DNA of 64,000 nucleotides, taken from assembly GCA_048772705.1 (NCBI GenBank), contig JBLWGC010000230.1:620001-684000 (forward strand), given 5' to 3'. The stretch comes from Leidyana gryllorum EB-2025a. Its lineage: Eukaryota > Apicomplexa. Within the stretch, counting starts at the first letter, position 1. Each line of letters opens with the position of its first letter. Position numbers and translations under genes: made by a program. Below the pieces are notes generated by a model. The model was not told the origin of the DNA, ran no database searches, and saw nothing but the letters and a program-made list of their open reading frames with translations. Of this stretch, positions 48,716 to 59,645 are shown one piece after another.

Positions 48716-51124
48716 ATGTTGCTCAAACCGCATCGCCACATACCGTCATCGTCAACCGTACTCCATCACTTACTGCCCCCTATCACTAGTCCGTGCATAA
48801 CTCCTCAAACTGACTGTCCGACCACTAATACCCGAACTGGTACTAATTTTTCACCGACCACCACACCGTCCGAGTCTGCTGCTGAAGTTTATGCCCTTTC
48901 TCCCAGGCGCATATGGAAACAACGGCGCCGTGTCATGGGGGAACTTGGGTTCGACCCGCTTGACCTTGACCAACCCACTCGCCTGATGCAAGCCTGTTTG
49001 AATGATCAACCAGAGGTCCTGCGGTTCCTTCACCAGAAATACCCAGAGCTTCTGAGGTGGCGACTGATCGATCGTAGATCTGCCATACACTTTGCTGTTG
49101 AAGTTGGATCGCTTAGATGTTTAGAAGCACTTATCGAATTCGGAGTCAACCCGCATGCTGAGTGTACTGTTGAGGGCTGGACGGCCCTTCATTTTGCTGC
49201 ATCGTTCAACAAAACTGAGCTCGTGAAAAGCTTACTAAAGTCGCATCCATTACTGGCAGAGCAGCATGATCGTTATAAGCTGCGCCCCATAGATTATGCT
49301 GCTAGTGGGACAACTGAGGAGTCCGTTGAGACACTGCTGCTACTGCTGGCAGGTGAATCCGAGCAGAACCAGCTTGCTGAGATTTCCAATGCTGTGAAAA
49401 TTGCGGTTTCGAATGATAACAAAGCAGGTCTTGGCGCACTATTGGCCCGGCTTCCCAATATTTTGGAGCAAGTAGACCCCAATGGAGAGCCTCTGATACA
49501 TTTTGCGGCGGGCGAAGGGTCCGTTGGAGCGATCGAAGCTATTGTGGAGTATGACATAAAGCTTGCGCACACACGAGACACGCTTGGTCGCACTCCACTG
49601 TATGTTGCTGCTATCAATGGAAATTGGGCAGCTGTGCAGTACTTTCATTCACTGGATCCTGAGTTGGTTAGCATTCCCGACAATGAAGGTCTGACACCTG
49701 CGTTGGGGGCGTGCAAGTCTGATCAAGTGGAGGTGCTGAAATATCTTGTGACTTACTGTGGAATTGACTTGCTGACTTGTGTGTGTCCCGCAGCGGGGGC
49801 AACAGCGTTGATGATAGCGGCACAGCACAAGTCGATGCGTGTGGCTGAGTATCTTGTTGATTATTGGCCGCAGTTGGTGATGGTGCAAGATGCGTCGAGG
49901 CGGACGGCGTTGCGATATGCCATGGAGGCGGAAGAGCGTTGTGAGCCACTGGTTGCTTTGCTACAGAAGGCCTTAATAGCGGAATGCATGGATGGCGATC
50001 TACGGTGTTTGAAAAAGACAACTGCGAAAGAGTTATCTTTCATCGCAGTTGAGCTGCACAATGTGGAGTGTTTGCGTCGGCTGAAGAAAGCTGGTTTCGA
50101 TGTGAGGAACATGTGCAAGAAGGGTTCGGAGGTACCGTTGTTGGCACACGTCGTCATGACCAACAATCTGAGAGTCTTGGAGTGTCTGGTGGAGGAGTAT
50201 GGTGGCGAGATCCTTGAATATGATTTGGTGGCGTCACTGCAGAAGACTTTGACGGACTTGGCGGCGGCGAATGATGCCCTTGAAGTATTTGAGTACCTCA
50301 TAGGGCGACGAGAAAAGGAGGCAGAGCGCGGGGGTTTGCGGCCTCGTCTGCTGTCGGGAATGTTGAGGGCTATCGAAGCCGACAAGCCGAGGGTAGTGAA
50401 GTACATTCTCGTTGTGTGGCGGACTATCATGGATCAAAGAGATCCTCAAGGGAGATCCTTGTTTATGGTGGCAGCGGCAGCGGGCGCGGTTGAGGCGGCC
50501 AAGGAGCTTACGACCGCAGAGATGAAACTGGATAGAGACTTCCAGCACGAGTCCTCGAGAATGACGGTTCTGATGGCGGCGGCTGCAAACGATCATCCAG
50601 AGATGGTGGAGTGGCTGGCGCAGAACTTCCCACGTTTGGTGACAACCACCGACATTGATGAGAAATCGGCGTTGTATTATGCCATCGAGGGTAAATCTAT
50701 GGGTAGTCTGGAGGTGATATGGAAGCACTGCCCCCATTCGAAGAGGCTGCGTCTCTTCGCAACGTCTACGCTGGAGTCACCCATGACTCTGGCTGCCTCC
50801 TTGAACAACGTCGATATTATGAAGTGGCTGGACGAGAAGTGCCCGGAGCTCTGGTGCACGCCGAATCGGCAGGGACTCAGGCCACTGGACGTGGCCGCGG
50901 ATTCTGGAGCTAAGGAAGCGTTTGATTGGCTGCACCAACGGGGAGCGTCTAAGACTCCTGTGCAGCACTTAGCCATAGGGGTCAATGAGGTTCAGCGGGC
51001 CGTCAGTCCTCCTGAGGTCTTCGAGAGAGGGGCCTCTGAGGTTCAACAACGTGTCAGTGATACTCGCGAGAGGGCGAAGAAGGACATTCGGAAGGCAGAG
51101 ACAACCAGCAGGGTGCCGAGATGA
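48716..51124 (+). CDS. Ankyrin-repeat protein, 802 aa
   Basis: Single exon. After ~70 Ser/Thr/Pro-rich residues the rest is ankyrin-type helices. Clear repeats include SAIHFAVEVGSLRCLEALIE, GWTALHFAASFNKTELVKSL, RTPLYVAAINGNWAAVQYF, ATALMIAAQHKSMRVAEYLV and TVLMAAAANDHPEMVEWLAQ. A more degenerate set lies between about 400 and 560. The last ~50 residues are charged and carry no repeat. No signal peptide, membrane segment or catalytic domain was seen, so a protein-binding scaffold role is inferred. The single uninterrupted exon is long for this window. It faces the F-box-like gene across a gap holding the telomere-like tract. Confidence 0.92.
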   Translation: MLLKPHRHIPSSSTVLHHLLPPITSPCITPQTDCPTTNTRTGTNFSPTTTPSESAAEVYALSPRRIWKQRRRVMGELGFDPLDLDQPTRLMQACLNDQPEVLRFLHQKYPELLRWRLIDRRSAIHFAVEVGSLRCLEALIEFGVNPHAECTVEGWTALHFAASFNKTELVKSLLKSHPLLAEQHDRYKLRPIDYAASGTTEESVETLLLLLAGESEQNQLAEISNAVKIAVSNDNKAGLGALLARLPNILEQVDPNGEPLIHFAAGEGSVGAIEAIVEYDIKLAHTRDTLGRTPLYVAAINGNWAAVQYFHSLDPELVSIPDNEGLTPALGACKSDQVEVLKYLVTYCGIDLLTCVCPAAGATALMIAAQHKSMRVAEYLVDYWPQLVMVQDASRRTALRYAMEAEERCEPLVALLQKALIAECMDGDLRCLKKTTAKELSFIAVELHNVECLRRLKKAGFDVRNMCKKGSEVPLLAHVVMTNNLRVLECLVEEYGGEILEYDLVASLQKTLTDLAAANDALEVFEYLIGRREKEAERGGLRPRLLSGMLRAIEADKPRVVKYILVVWRTIMDQRDPQGRSLFMVAAAAGAVEAAKELTTAEMKLDRDFQHESSRMTVLMAAAANDHPEMVEWLAQNFPRLVTTTDIDEKSALYYAIEGKSMGSLEVIWKHCPHSKRLRLFATSTLESPMTLAASLNNVDIMKWLDEKCPELWCTPNRQGLRPLDVAADSGAKEAFDWLHQRGASKTPVQHLAIGVNEVQRAVSPPEVFERGASEVQQRVSDTRERAKKDIRKAETTSRVPR

Positions 51125-51324
51125 ACAATGGATTTGAATAGTTAGGAAACAGGATCTGTCACTCTATAGGTGATTTGGATCAAGTTTAGGAGCTGTGATT
51201 GAGATTCGTTTAGGAGTTGAGTGTTCGACTGCGGACTGACTATGTGAAAGTCAAAAAAATGGGTGTGGAATGGTCAGTCAATCCAAACGATATGTCACAG
51301 ATATTGATTGATAGTTTCTTGGGT

Positions 51325-52858
51325 TCAAAAGGTCCCTTCGACCCCGAGAGCAACGCATTTCATGAGAATTTGTCCGAGCGCGAGCCCCGCGAGAAGGGCC
51401 AGAACATTGAGGGAGGTCAAAGAACCGCGCGTGGCTTCGTCTTTGATCTTCATTGGACCAGTGATGACTGCAAGCGTAGAGATCCAGCCATCCAGGACAG
51501 AGTGGAGACAGAGAACAATGATTTGAGCAGCATAGTTATTGGCAAAAGCCCCATCAAGTCTCCAGAATATAACAGCAGGAATTGTCAGAAGCAGCTTGAA
51601 AACGGTCATTGCGATGAGCGTCTTGGTGCCCCAAATTGCCCAGGGACACGTTTTGCTGAATGCGGGCATCATACTGCCAATGCAGCCCGTCGATTGAAAC
51701 ACGCCCTAAGAAACAAGTTAGTGAATATGTCGTCTACCCAACACGATCTGCTTACCACGATGATGTTGGTGTGAGTCAGACTCGGCTGCGTCCAGCGGAA
51801 GGGTCCGATGTTCGGATAGATGAGATAAGTGTGTGTCGCATTTATCACACCTATGGCCAGATGAAGCCAATGCTTGACGGCAACGTGACGGAACTTGGGC
51901 TTGTTGGGATCATTGCGTTGAGCGATAACATTCGAACGAGCGCGATCGAAACACTCTCGGACAACTGGAATGCGCGACATCCAGAACACGAAACCGAACG
52001 ATGCCGCGATCAGTGCCGCCACACACAGTTGCTGAGCCCAAACTGCCGCAATAACATTGCCAGGAAAGATAAGCTGCAATGGTAGAGTGATTCAAGAGAA
52101 GTAGGCGACAGCGTGCGGCTTACCTCGGACCAGAACATATACAAGACAAAACTAATTAAACCCCCAACCCCGATTCCACCAGCCACCCAAGCCGCATTGT
52201 TGACTGGCATATATCCCGATAACCCATAATGACCGGCCTGCACGGCAGCAATGTATCCACCACCGAGACCAGCCAGAATGTGCAAACAGACTAAGGCAGC
52301 TACCGAGGGGAGCACGTGGATCACTAGTGCGGTTAGAATCGGTAACAGGGCAAACGTTGCGCCCGACCATAGATTAAGCTTCAAATTAGAGTACCCCCTC
52401 TTCACTGTGATCGCTGCGACTATAAAGTCAATGACAGTTGAAGTTAGGACTAAGGTATCGCTCAAGCGGGGATAATTCGGAAAGAACTCGTGAGTCACGT
52501 CATTAATCACACTGATTATCCCGTTCAAGTAGAGCAGCTCAATGGCTCCACACAGGAACCAACCCAAATGGAACAGCTTTCGATCCAAAAGGGGGGGACC
52601 CGAATCAGTTGTGGAGAGCCCTTCCTCGATATCCGCCTCTTCAGCTCCGTATTTCCCGACCACGTATCGTTCGCTATCCATTGTAGACTCGAAAGCCGGC
52701 TGCGCAGTTTTCGTGGGAGAAGAAGCATCTGTGGCCAACTCCTGTACAACAGTGACCACAGAATCTTCGCTACCCACAACCAAATCCTTCATTTTCGCAC
52801 TCGCCTTGCGCCTGCGCCTACCAAAAAAAATCTGGATACTCCAGCGGCCACCTGACAT
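51325..52858 (-). CDS. Equilibrative nucleoside transporter-like membrane protein, 3 exons
   Basis: Exons 52858-52124, 52073-51756 and 51705-51325, giving 477 aa; both introns are 50 nt. A basic/acidic N-terminal ~90 residues is followed by about ten or eleven hydrophobic segments. Family-like parts are LFHLGWFLCGAIELLYLNG (TM1), AAVQAGHYGLSGYMP with NNAAWVAGGIGVGGL (TM4-5 region), and near the end DGWISTLAVITGPMKIKDEA, followed by LLAGLALGQIL, which resembles the ENT GYxSTLxM...P motif before TM11. ENTs bring in purine nucleosides, which parasites lacking purine synthesis need. Substrate and membrane are inferred. The ATG overlaps the TGA of a small upstream frame (TGATG). A 38-nt intron across this junction would fuse the two. 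Confidence 0.83.
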
Positions 52859-53230
52859 CAGCGCTCGCCGTTACATCGTGAACGGACACCTTGCACCGCC
52901 ATCACAGCCTGAGGACTCTCAGCACCGCAAACGAGCGTCAATAAGGGCTCAATGGAACATTCGCCGCCCTCGAGCTTCCAGCTGAAGGCTGTGCACGCCG
53001 TATGTAGCGGTAAAGCCTCCAGTAAACATGCGGGGCCAGCGCCCGGACGCAAACAGAGACGTACACACGCAGGCAAGCACATTCATTGAGTTCATCACCC
53101 ATGAAGATCCATCTGCGCTGAACTCGCAGCCATAGTTAATATATTGTCTATCCACCGCCGAAAGTATAGAGCCCGGTAGCGCAGTGGTGCCGTCATCAGT
53201 CGTACAAAGATCAACCTCCCAACGCTCCAT
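52858..53230 (-). CDS. Small hypothetical protein upstream of the transporter, 2 exons
   Basis: The model has exons 53230-53065 and 52988-52858 with a 76-nt intron (5' site GTACGT), giving 98 aa ending TGA at 52860-52858. Protein-like parts are LPGSILSAVDRQYINYGCEF and GGECSIEPLLTLVCGAESP. No family was recognised. Without splicing, the first frame ends at 52949 after 93 aa. It may instead be the 5' end of the transporter gene. Its ATG is 17 bp from the divergent start at 53248. Confidence 0.45.
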
Positions 53231-53247
53231 TATGCCAGCGAAGGGTG

Positions 53248-55066
53248 ATGTGGATCACAAAAATCCACCAATTATCGGACACTGTCGAAACTCTGTGTCA
53301 AATTGAACCAATGAGCGACGTTGTGCTACTTGAGAGCCACTTTGGACAGATTCTGAACTTCTTACATTTGTTAGACGTACAACGATTGACCCGCCTGGAC
53401 CAAAGCATTCGCACTTTCATCTTAGACAGATATCGCCCTGATACTTTGGTGATCAATGTGACTGATGCTCAGGCATCCTTGCTTATGGATGTATGGTGGG
53501 GGCAACCATGGCTATCAAGGTGTGTGCTAACAGCGCGCAAGATCATGATCCATGGGGATTGCCTTCACAAATTAGTCAGTCCTCTCTTATCTACCATTTG
53601 CTACAATGAGTTGCCCCGCTTGGAGGTGCTGAACGTTACTTTTCAGGGGGCTCATCAAAAGGGACCCCCACCCTCGCCTGAGGCCTGTACGTCTCTTGTC
53701 GGCCCGTTTCCCCGACTGAAGTACCTGAGCTGGCACTGTGGTTTCTTGCCACTGGGACGATTGATTGATCAATGTCCCGCATTGGAGGTTCTGGTTGTGG
53801 ATCCTGATACGGACATGGGGTTGCTGACAGTGCCCGCGAAAGTTCGAGTTGGATGTTTCAGGACCGTCACTATCGAGCAGCTAATGTGTTTGGGCCGGCC
53901 AGCCAGCTCGCCGGCGGTGGAAACTTGGCCGATAGCATTGAAAGGTCAGGGCGACAATGTCACATGGTGTCGTGCGCTTCGACAATTGAAGAAACAGTTC
54001 TCATTGGCAATTGACGATCAGAAAGTAGCCCAAGGCATTGGACTCTTGCGGACTGATGACATTGAGGGCCCACTACGTTGGTAAGTTCGACACACAGTCG
54101 TTGGATGTGACATTGTGCATTAGGAATGCAGAGATGATAGAATGGTTCGAGTCGACTAGGAGGCATTTGAGTAGCCTCTGTGTGCCCCGGTTGGAAGTGC
54201 CTATAGGAGATCTGTTGACGCGGCGACAGTTCGTGTATGAAATGTCATTGAACTCTGTTTCGCATTGGGATAATGAAGAGTTTGGTTTGGGATGCGCGCC
54301 GCTGACGTTGGGGTGTGGGTCGAAACACGTGTGTCCCTCTAATTACAGAGTGTTAACCACACTGAGAGAGTGTAACGAATTTGTTGAGTCAATGTGCAGT
54401 TTGAGCTGCGGTAGTTGGACTCTGTCTGAGAGTGTGACATATCTGATGGCTCTGAGGCCTGATGAATGGCAGAGTGTCGCACTGGAGCACAATTGGGGTC
54501 CGCACGCGTGGCCGCCGAATGTGATTCGTGTTGCCATGGCTTCGGCGAGCGAGATTTATGGGGATACCGGATGCGTTGCGGAGACAATATACAGAATGTC
54601 CATTAACCATTTGGTGTTGACTGGACCGGAAATTCCAGTGTTGGCTCTTTTGAGAGCAGATCGTCTGCGGTACATCTTGTACTCGGATTGGAATCATCGG
54701 TTGATAGTTTGTGTGACTTCGGTATGTTACTACGGCCCAGCGGCGAGCGAACTTGCGCTGGATATGTTGATGGGAACGTTCGAGCGTGGCGGAGTACTGC
54801 AGAAGCTTGCGGGGCGAGAGTCGACCAAAGTGAATAAGGGTCAGCCTGTGTCATCGCTGACCGACTGTCAACGACGGTATTTTGACAATTGGTTCAAGGA
54901 GATGCGTAAATTCACGCCTCCGTGGGTGACTGTACTATTGTTGTGTACGTTGAAGAGCGTTTCGGGGACAGCATCGCTGGATGACCTGTCGCGTATCCGG
55001 GACGCAGGATTACTACGACGTTGGGGTTGTATGATATACAAACTGAAGGCTTTGCCATTGGTGTGA
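53248..55066 (+). CDS. Novel family 2 (F-box/LRR-like), member 2, 2 exons
   Basis: Exons 53248-54080 and 54124-55066 with a 43-nt intron, giving 591 aa. The N-terminus has an F-box-like helical segment (GQILNFLHLLDVQRLTRLDQ ... IRTFILDRY), then LRR-like strands (LPRLEVLNVTF, FPRLKYLSWHC, CPALEVLVVD). The C-terminal half carries YILYSDWNHRLIVCVTSVCYYGPAASELALDMLMG-like sequence, of which the block YYGPAASELALDMLMG aligns with the other four members, and then RRYFDNWFKEMR. No catalytic motif was seen. First of three same-strand tandem members (53-59 kb), with short gaps of 95 and 72 bp. Confidence 0.8.
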
Positions 55067-55161
55067 GATTGAGATAATAGTTAGTCATAGTTAGTGCGGG
55101 TTGAAGAAGTTTGTGGGAGGTTGGAGGACTTTGCACCCTGATTGCCGGTGGTGTGCTAACG

Positions 55162-57177
55162 ATGATCCGGCGGCAGGTATTTTGGACTCGGCCATTTATT
55201 AATCTGACATTGGCGTACTCGGAGGAAGCGGATGTGTACCGATATCGCCGTTTGAGCAAATGTATTCGAAATTACATTGATTCCGATGATTTTCTGTTAC
55301 CTCACATAGATCTGACCTTTTGCCATATTGGATCAACTGGTCGCCTCGAGTGTTTGCGCAAAGGAATTAGTTATCCGGTGACTGTTTTGCAAAGGGTCCG
55401 GTCAGTTGTGCTCAACGGATTGTATTCGAGTGAACAAGACAGTGCCAACTTGCTGAAACTGTTGTTCACACATAGGTGCGGCCGGTTGGAGCGGCTGTCA
55501 GTGAGTTTGGCTGCTTGGCCGGAAGGGCTGACCATCAGTCAGCCATTGGAGAATTTGCGCTTTCTGAGACTCTTATTGCTCAATACGTTGACAGAAAAGT
55601 TGGTAATTGAGGCCCCTAATCTGAGTGTGCTGACCTGCACGAGTGACTCCATGGACAATGTTGTGATTTTGGGACGCTCCAAGTACTTGTCTGGGGCTAT
55701 GTGCTATCAACAAAGACATTTGCCCACAGCTCAAGTGAGCGTCTTCCAGAGCGGCGGTGTCCGGAACCCCATATTATGTTTCAATATCCTCGAGGCGGCC
55801 CTGCGGGCGGACGATCAGGGCGAATGGCTGAGGAGGGCCCCAACGCCATATCGACTGGAGTCCACCATAGCACCCGGAACGCCCACGGATTGGTTGGAGG
55901 TGTGGCGTCACTTTGGGGCCGATGGGGGCCCGGGTCAACGCGTTGGTGATCGCGGGGCGTGGCAATGGGAGCCGGAGAAGTGGAGGCCAGAGATGACGCT
56001 GACCATCTTGCCAGCGTTGGTGGAGATATGGGCATTGTTGGAACGATGTGTACCGATAGAATTGCGCTTACCAAACACCTCTGGCGGAGATCCGAGTCCG
56101 TCGGCGTTGTGGTCACCCGCGGTGGTGGGGGCTCCGCGATTGAGTGACACTTGTTTGTGTCGATTGAGTTACTGTGGAGACAGAGTGCCTTTGATGTGGC
56201 TTCAGTCGGGTCTCCCATACCCGAGCGAGATGCAGCCGACAGCGGAATGGTTCAAAGAAGGAATTTCGTCTCCCCCTTTTCAGGATCTGAACTTTGCTGT
56301 CACCACCACAGAAAATGGGTCAGAGATTGTGGAGGTTCTCCAGGGCATAGGCGCCTTTGACGTGGGCACTCTGGTGATAGGAATGATGCTGTCGACCCGA
56401 AAAGCCATCCGGAGTCGAGCATTGGAGCGCATAGTGTTGCACTGTGACACATGGTGGGCTGTCCATCGCACTTTGGAGAGGGCCAAGGCCGACTTGGACG
56501 GGTGGTACTCGGGATTTGAATGGGACAATTGGGTGGAGGGGAGCAAACGAGTGGTCATAGCAGATCATCAGGGCATTGAAAATCTCCATTTGATCGTTCA
56601 GAGTCTCAGATTGAACTATGTCTTCATTTTGACTCGCCCAACACTGAGCTTACTCAAAGTGTGGTACCGGCTCGGCTACCATTGTGCGAAACATTTGGGC
56701 ATGAGACTTCATCTTATCTTTCTCTTCCACATATATATGGACCCATTTTGTCTGGAATGTCTCTCGAGTTTGGCTGAGGGACGCTACGACGAGCCCACGC
56801 TTAACAAACTGGACGCCATGGACGACAGAGGGTTTGGGGGCGCGTGTGCCACCAACAGACTGAGCGAGAGACTGATGGAATACTTTAGACAGTGGTACCG
56901 GAGGTACTTTGACATCAGTGACTGCACAGAAATTCTGAAACACGTTCGCTTTGATCTCACCTTCCTTCAGAGTGTGTACAGATCAGTGCGCTTTTCCAAC
57001 GCCAATCTGTGCGATCTGCTGAAGCGGGCAGAGACTGGACCTCTTGACCCCAAAGACCCACATTGGTGGGCACTTCAAAGCCATCCAGAATGGAACTTGA
57101 CCGATTGCGGCTACATTACACCTTATTTGCCCTTTTACCGTCCAGACAATCGAATATTAGGGGGCGATGGCCTGTGA
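55162..57177 (+). CDS. Novel family 2 (F-box/LRR-like), member 3
   Basis: A 671-aa frame from the first ATG at 55162 (an upstream GTG frame start is disregarded). A short upstream exon is possible, as in member 4. The N-terminus has YRYRRLSKCIRNYI, like the end of an F-box, followed by LRR-like leucine-rich sequence (GRLERLSVSLAAWP, LENLRFLRLLLLNTL, APNLSVLTCTSD). The C-terminal third contains NYVFILTRPTLSLLKVWYRL, the family block YMDPFCLECLSSLAEG, and MEYFRQWYRRYF. The order of parts is the same in members 2, 4 and 5. Function unknown; substrate adaptor of a ubiquitin ligase is one possibility if the F-box is genuine. Confidence 0.8.
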   Translation: MIRRQVFWTRPFINLTLAYSEEADVYRYRRLSKCIRNYIDSDDFLLPHIDLTFCHIGSTGRLECLRKGISYPVTVLQRVRSVVLNGLYSSEQDSANLLKLLFTHRCGRLERLSVSLAAWPEGLTISQPLENLRFLRLLLLNTLTEKLVIEAPNLSVLTCTSDSMDNVVILGRSKYLSGAMCYQQRHLPTAQVSVFQSGGVRNPILCFNILEAALRADDQGEWLRRAPTPYRLESTIAPGTPTDWLEVWRHFGADGGPGQRVGDRGAWQWEPEKWRPEMTLTILPALVEIWALLERCVPIELRLPNTSGGDPSPSALWSPAVVGAPRLSDTCLCRLSYCGDRVPLMWLQSGLPYPSEMQPTAEWFKEGISSPPFQDLNFAVTTTENGSEIVEVLQGIGAFDVGTLVIGMMLSTRKAIRSRALERIVLHCDTWWAVHRTLERAKADLDGWYSGFEWDNWVEGSKRVVIADHQGIENLHLIVQSLRLNYVFILTRPTLSLLKVWYRLGYHCAKHLGMRLHLIFLFHIYMDPFCLECLSSLAEGRYDEPTLNKLDAMDDRGFGGACATNRLSERLMEYFRQWYRRYFDISDCTEILKHVRFDLTFLQSVYRSVRFSNANLCDLLKRAETGPLDPKDPHWWALQSHPEWNLTDCGYITPYLPFYRPDNRILGGDGL

Positions 57178-57249
57178 ACCGAGACACCATCTAGGGCATT
57201 GTAAAGGGGCATAGAAGCAGAGTAAATTAAACACATATTAGGCTTAACA

Positions 57250-59439
57250 ATGACAATGATACTGTTAGAGTCAGATTTTGAGGACGACTATGATGACGAC
57301 TACGAAGAGTCTTGGCTTGAAAGGAACTCCACCGTTGCTAAGGTGACTGGAAAGGGAGCGGAGGTTTGCTGTCGAAACTCTTCGTAGGTGTTCAGAGCCC
57401 CCCTGATATGGCAAATCGTGCGGTTTCTGGACGGAGGCGATGCCAAGCGGCTCGAGAGGCTCAACCGCCGCTGCTTCGAGAGTCTAAACTCCAAAGACGA
57501 CCCAATTGCTGTGTGCCCAGTCTTGGATCTCACCTACGCTGAGAGAGTCAACGATGGACAGGAGCTCAAGTGCCGGAAAAGGAGACTAACCTATCGCAAC
57601 CACCCCGAACGCTGTGCCCGAATCGTCACTATGGGACACCCTGCCAGCGGAACCAGAGCGGGACTCGGATTTCGTTACCCTCTGAATGTTTATCAGTGGC
57701 ACTTTCTCCCACACATCGCACCCACAGTGGAGCGTCTCTTCCTCCTCGGCGCCGAGCTGCCCGAATCAGACACCTCCTTCCCTCAACTTACAGTGCTTTG
57801 CATTGTACGGCCAAGCGGTGCTGAGCCCAGAAAACGATGGAGAATCTTTGCTCCCAAACTACGGTATCTGATAACATCCTATCCCACTTGCCGGTGCATA
57901 GATCTGCGGAAGACTTCCCCTGACTTCGAGACCCTCCACGTCAACGCCCTCGGCCGTGTGCCAGACCCCTGGGAAGGGGTGCCGTGGTTCACTCTCAACC
58001 GACACGGCGACCAGTGCTTTCTCCATCAGCTGAAAAGCGCAATTCAATTCCGCCAGTCCAACTCCGGTCAATCGTGGGGGGACGGAGGCGGCGTACGACG
58101 CTCGATCGCTCCACTGACTCCTGGGTTTTGGGAAGCAGTCGCTGATCTCTTGGCGGAGGATCAAACTCTACTTGGTGTCTCAAAAGAAGTGTACTCTGAG
58201 TGTCTTGAGGCCGCAGCCGCTGATTGGAACCCCGCCGAGTGGACGGTAATGATGATATATCAGCTTCGCCATATCATCGGAGCTCTGTGGAGGCTCTTTG
58301 AGTCCATCTTGCCCAAAGGCGTCCGACTTGATCCAGTGTCCCCCCCCGGTATGAGCGCCGTTGGCATTGGATTCAGTGGGTGTCCAACCATTCCTTCGGA
58401 TTCTGAGGCCTTTCGGTTCGCTTTCTGCTGCAAGGAAGTCCCGCTAATCCTCTTCCCCTCCGTTGAGAAACAAACACACACCTTCCCACACACGCCAACT
58501 CCACTCCTAACACAGATGCAGTGCTTGAATAAGATGCCATTGTCAGAACCGCCCGAGTCTGACCCGTATTTCCCCTTCAGAAAGTGGACCTGGGGGCAGG
58601 GAGTGCAGAAAGACAAACGGACACCTATTCTACGCTACATTGGGCAACTGGACGAAGAAGATCAAAAAGTCTGGAGAAGATCACTCTTACCCTACGAGGA
58701 ATGGGAGCGGTTGTTGCAGTGCATTCCTGCGAATCTGACTGATGACGCCGAAGCGGGACACCTCAGACGCCCCCCGGATGCAGATTGGGTTATGTTCATT
58801 AATGAGATGCGTCGAACCAGTGGTCAAGCACTCCGCCGTATCATTCGATTGTTCCATATCAGTCATGTTATCATCATGGAAGGCGCTACCAATTCATTGA
58901 TAGCGACTTGGTACTATTATGGCGAAGAAGCAAAATCCTGTGGAGCTAGAGTACGGGTACTGTTTGGCAGTTGTACCTATGTACACCCAGTTGCTCTTAA
59001 TGTGCTGGTGGATATGGCTGAGGGTATTTATCGGCCCGGACAAGGCAATAAATTGTCAGCCATTGAAACCAGCGTATTTGCTGATTACCATCCCGTTTGT
59101 GAGGTCAATGTAATTCAATTCCGCTACTTCACTTCCATGTATGCTCGCATGCGACGCGCTATTGATATATATATGCTCGCTGACATCAGCAGTAGAGCCA
59201 GCTTCCAACCGCACGCTTATACTGCACGATTTGATCGGCTGGCAGAGATCATCTGCCGCATAATGAGACCTGCCAACACTATGGAGAACGACCTCTGGAT
59301 CAACTGGGGCATAGACGATCTAATAGGTCATTGTTGTCCTCAGGAAACTGTGTGCACGGCAATCCCACTGTGGCGATTTATCGACTGGCAGGATGTCGAC
59401 CAAGCGGACATATGGGAAGCTTTCGACCCCCGAAGATGA
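57250..59439 (+). CDS. Novel family 2 (F-box/LRR-like), member 4, 2 exons
   Basis: Exon 1 is 57250-57342 and exon 2 is 57388-59439, with a 45-nt intron, both phase 0, giving 714 aa. Exon 1 encodes an acidic start (DFEDDYDDDYEESW). The splice leads into the best F-box-like segment of the family: PLIWQIVRFLDGGDAKRLER followed by LNRRCFESL. LRR-like sequence follows (TVERLFLLGAELP, FPQLTVLCIVRP). The C-terminal part has HVIIMEGATNSLIATWYYYG, then the family block YVHPVALNVLVDMAEG and FRYFTSMYARMR. It ends 207 bp before the convergent member 5, with a TTAG microsatellite in between. Confidence 0.82.
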
Positions 59440-59462
59440 TCGATTGGACAGGAATCTGTAAC

Positions 59463-59496
<34 letters not shown>
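59463..59496. repeat. (TTAG)n microsatellite
   Basis: About eight to nine TTAG units just past the stop of family 2 member 4, in the gap before the convergent member 5. Confidence 0.95.
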
Positions 59497-59497
<1 letters not shown>

Positions 59498-59645
59498 CCT
59501 ATTTGGATGTATATAGTTGCATCTAAAGCATTCCAGCTAAGTTGCAGAGTCAAAAAATGTCATCAGTAGTAATTCCGTGCAGAAGATCAGCAATAAGCAG
59601 CAACAGCACACACGGGTGCGATCGAATCCAAAAAATGGAAATATC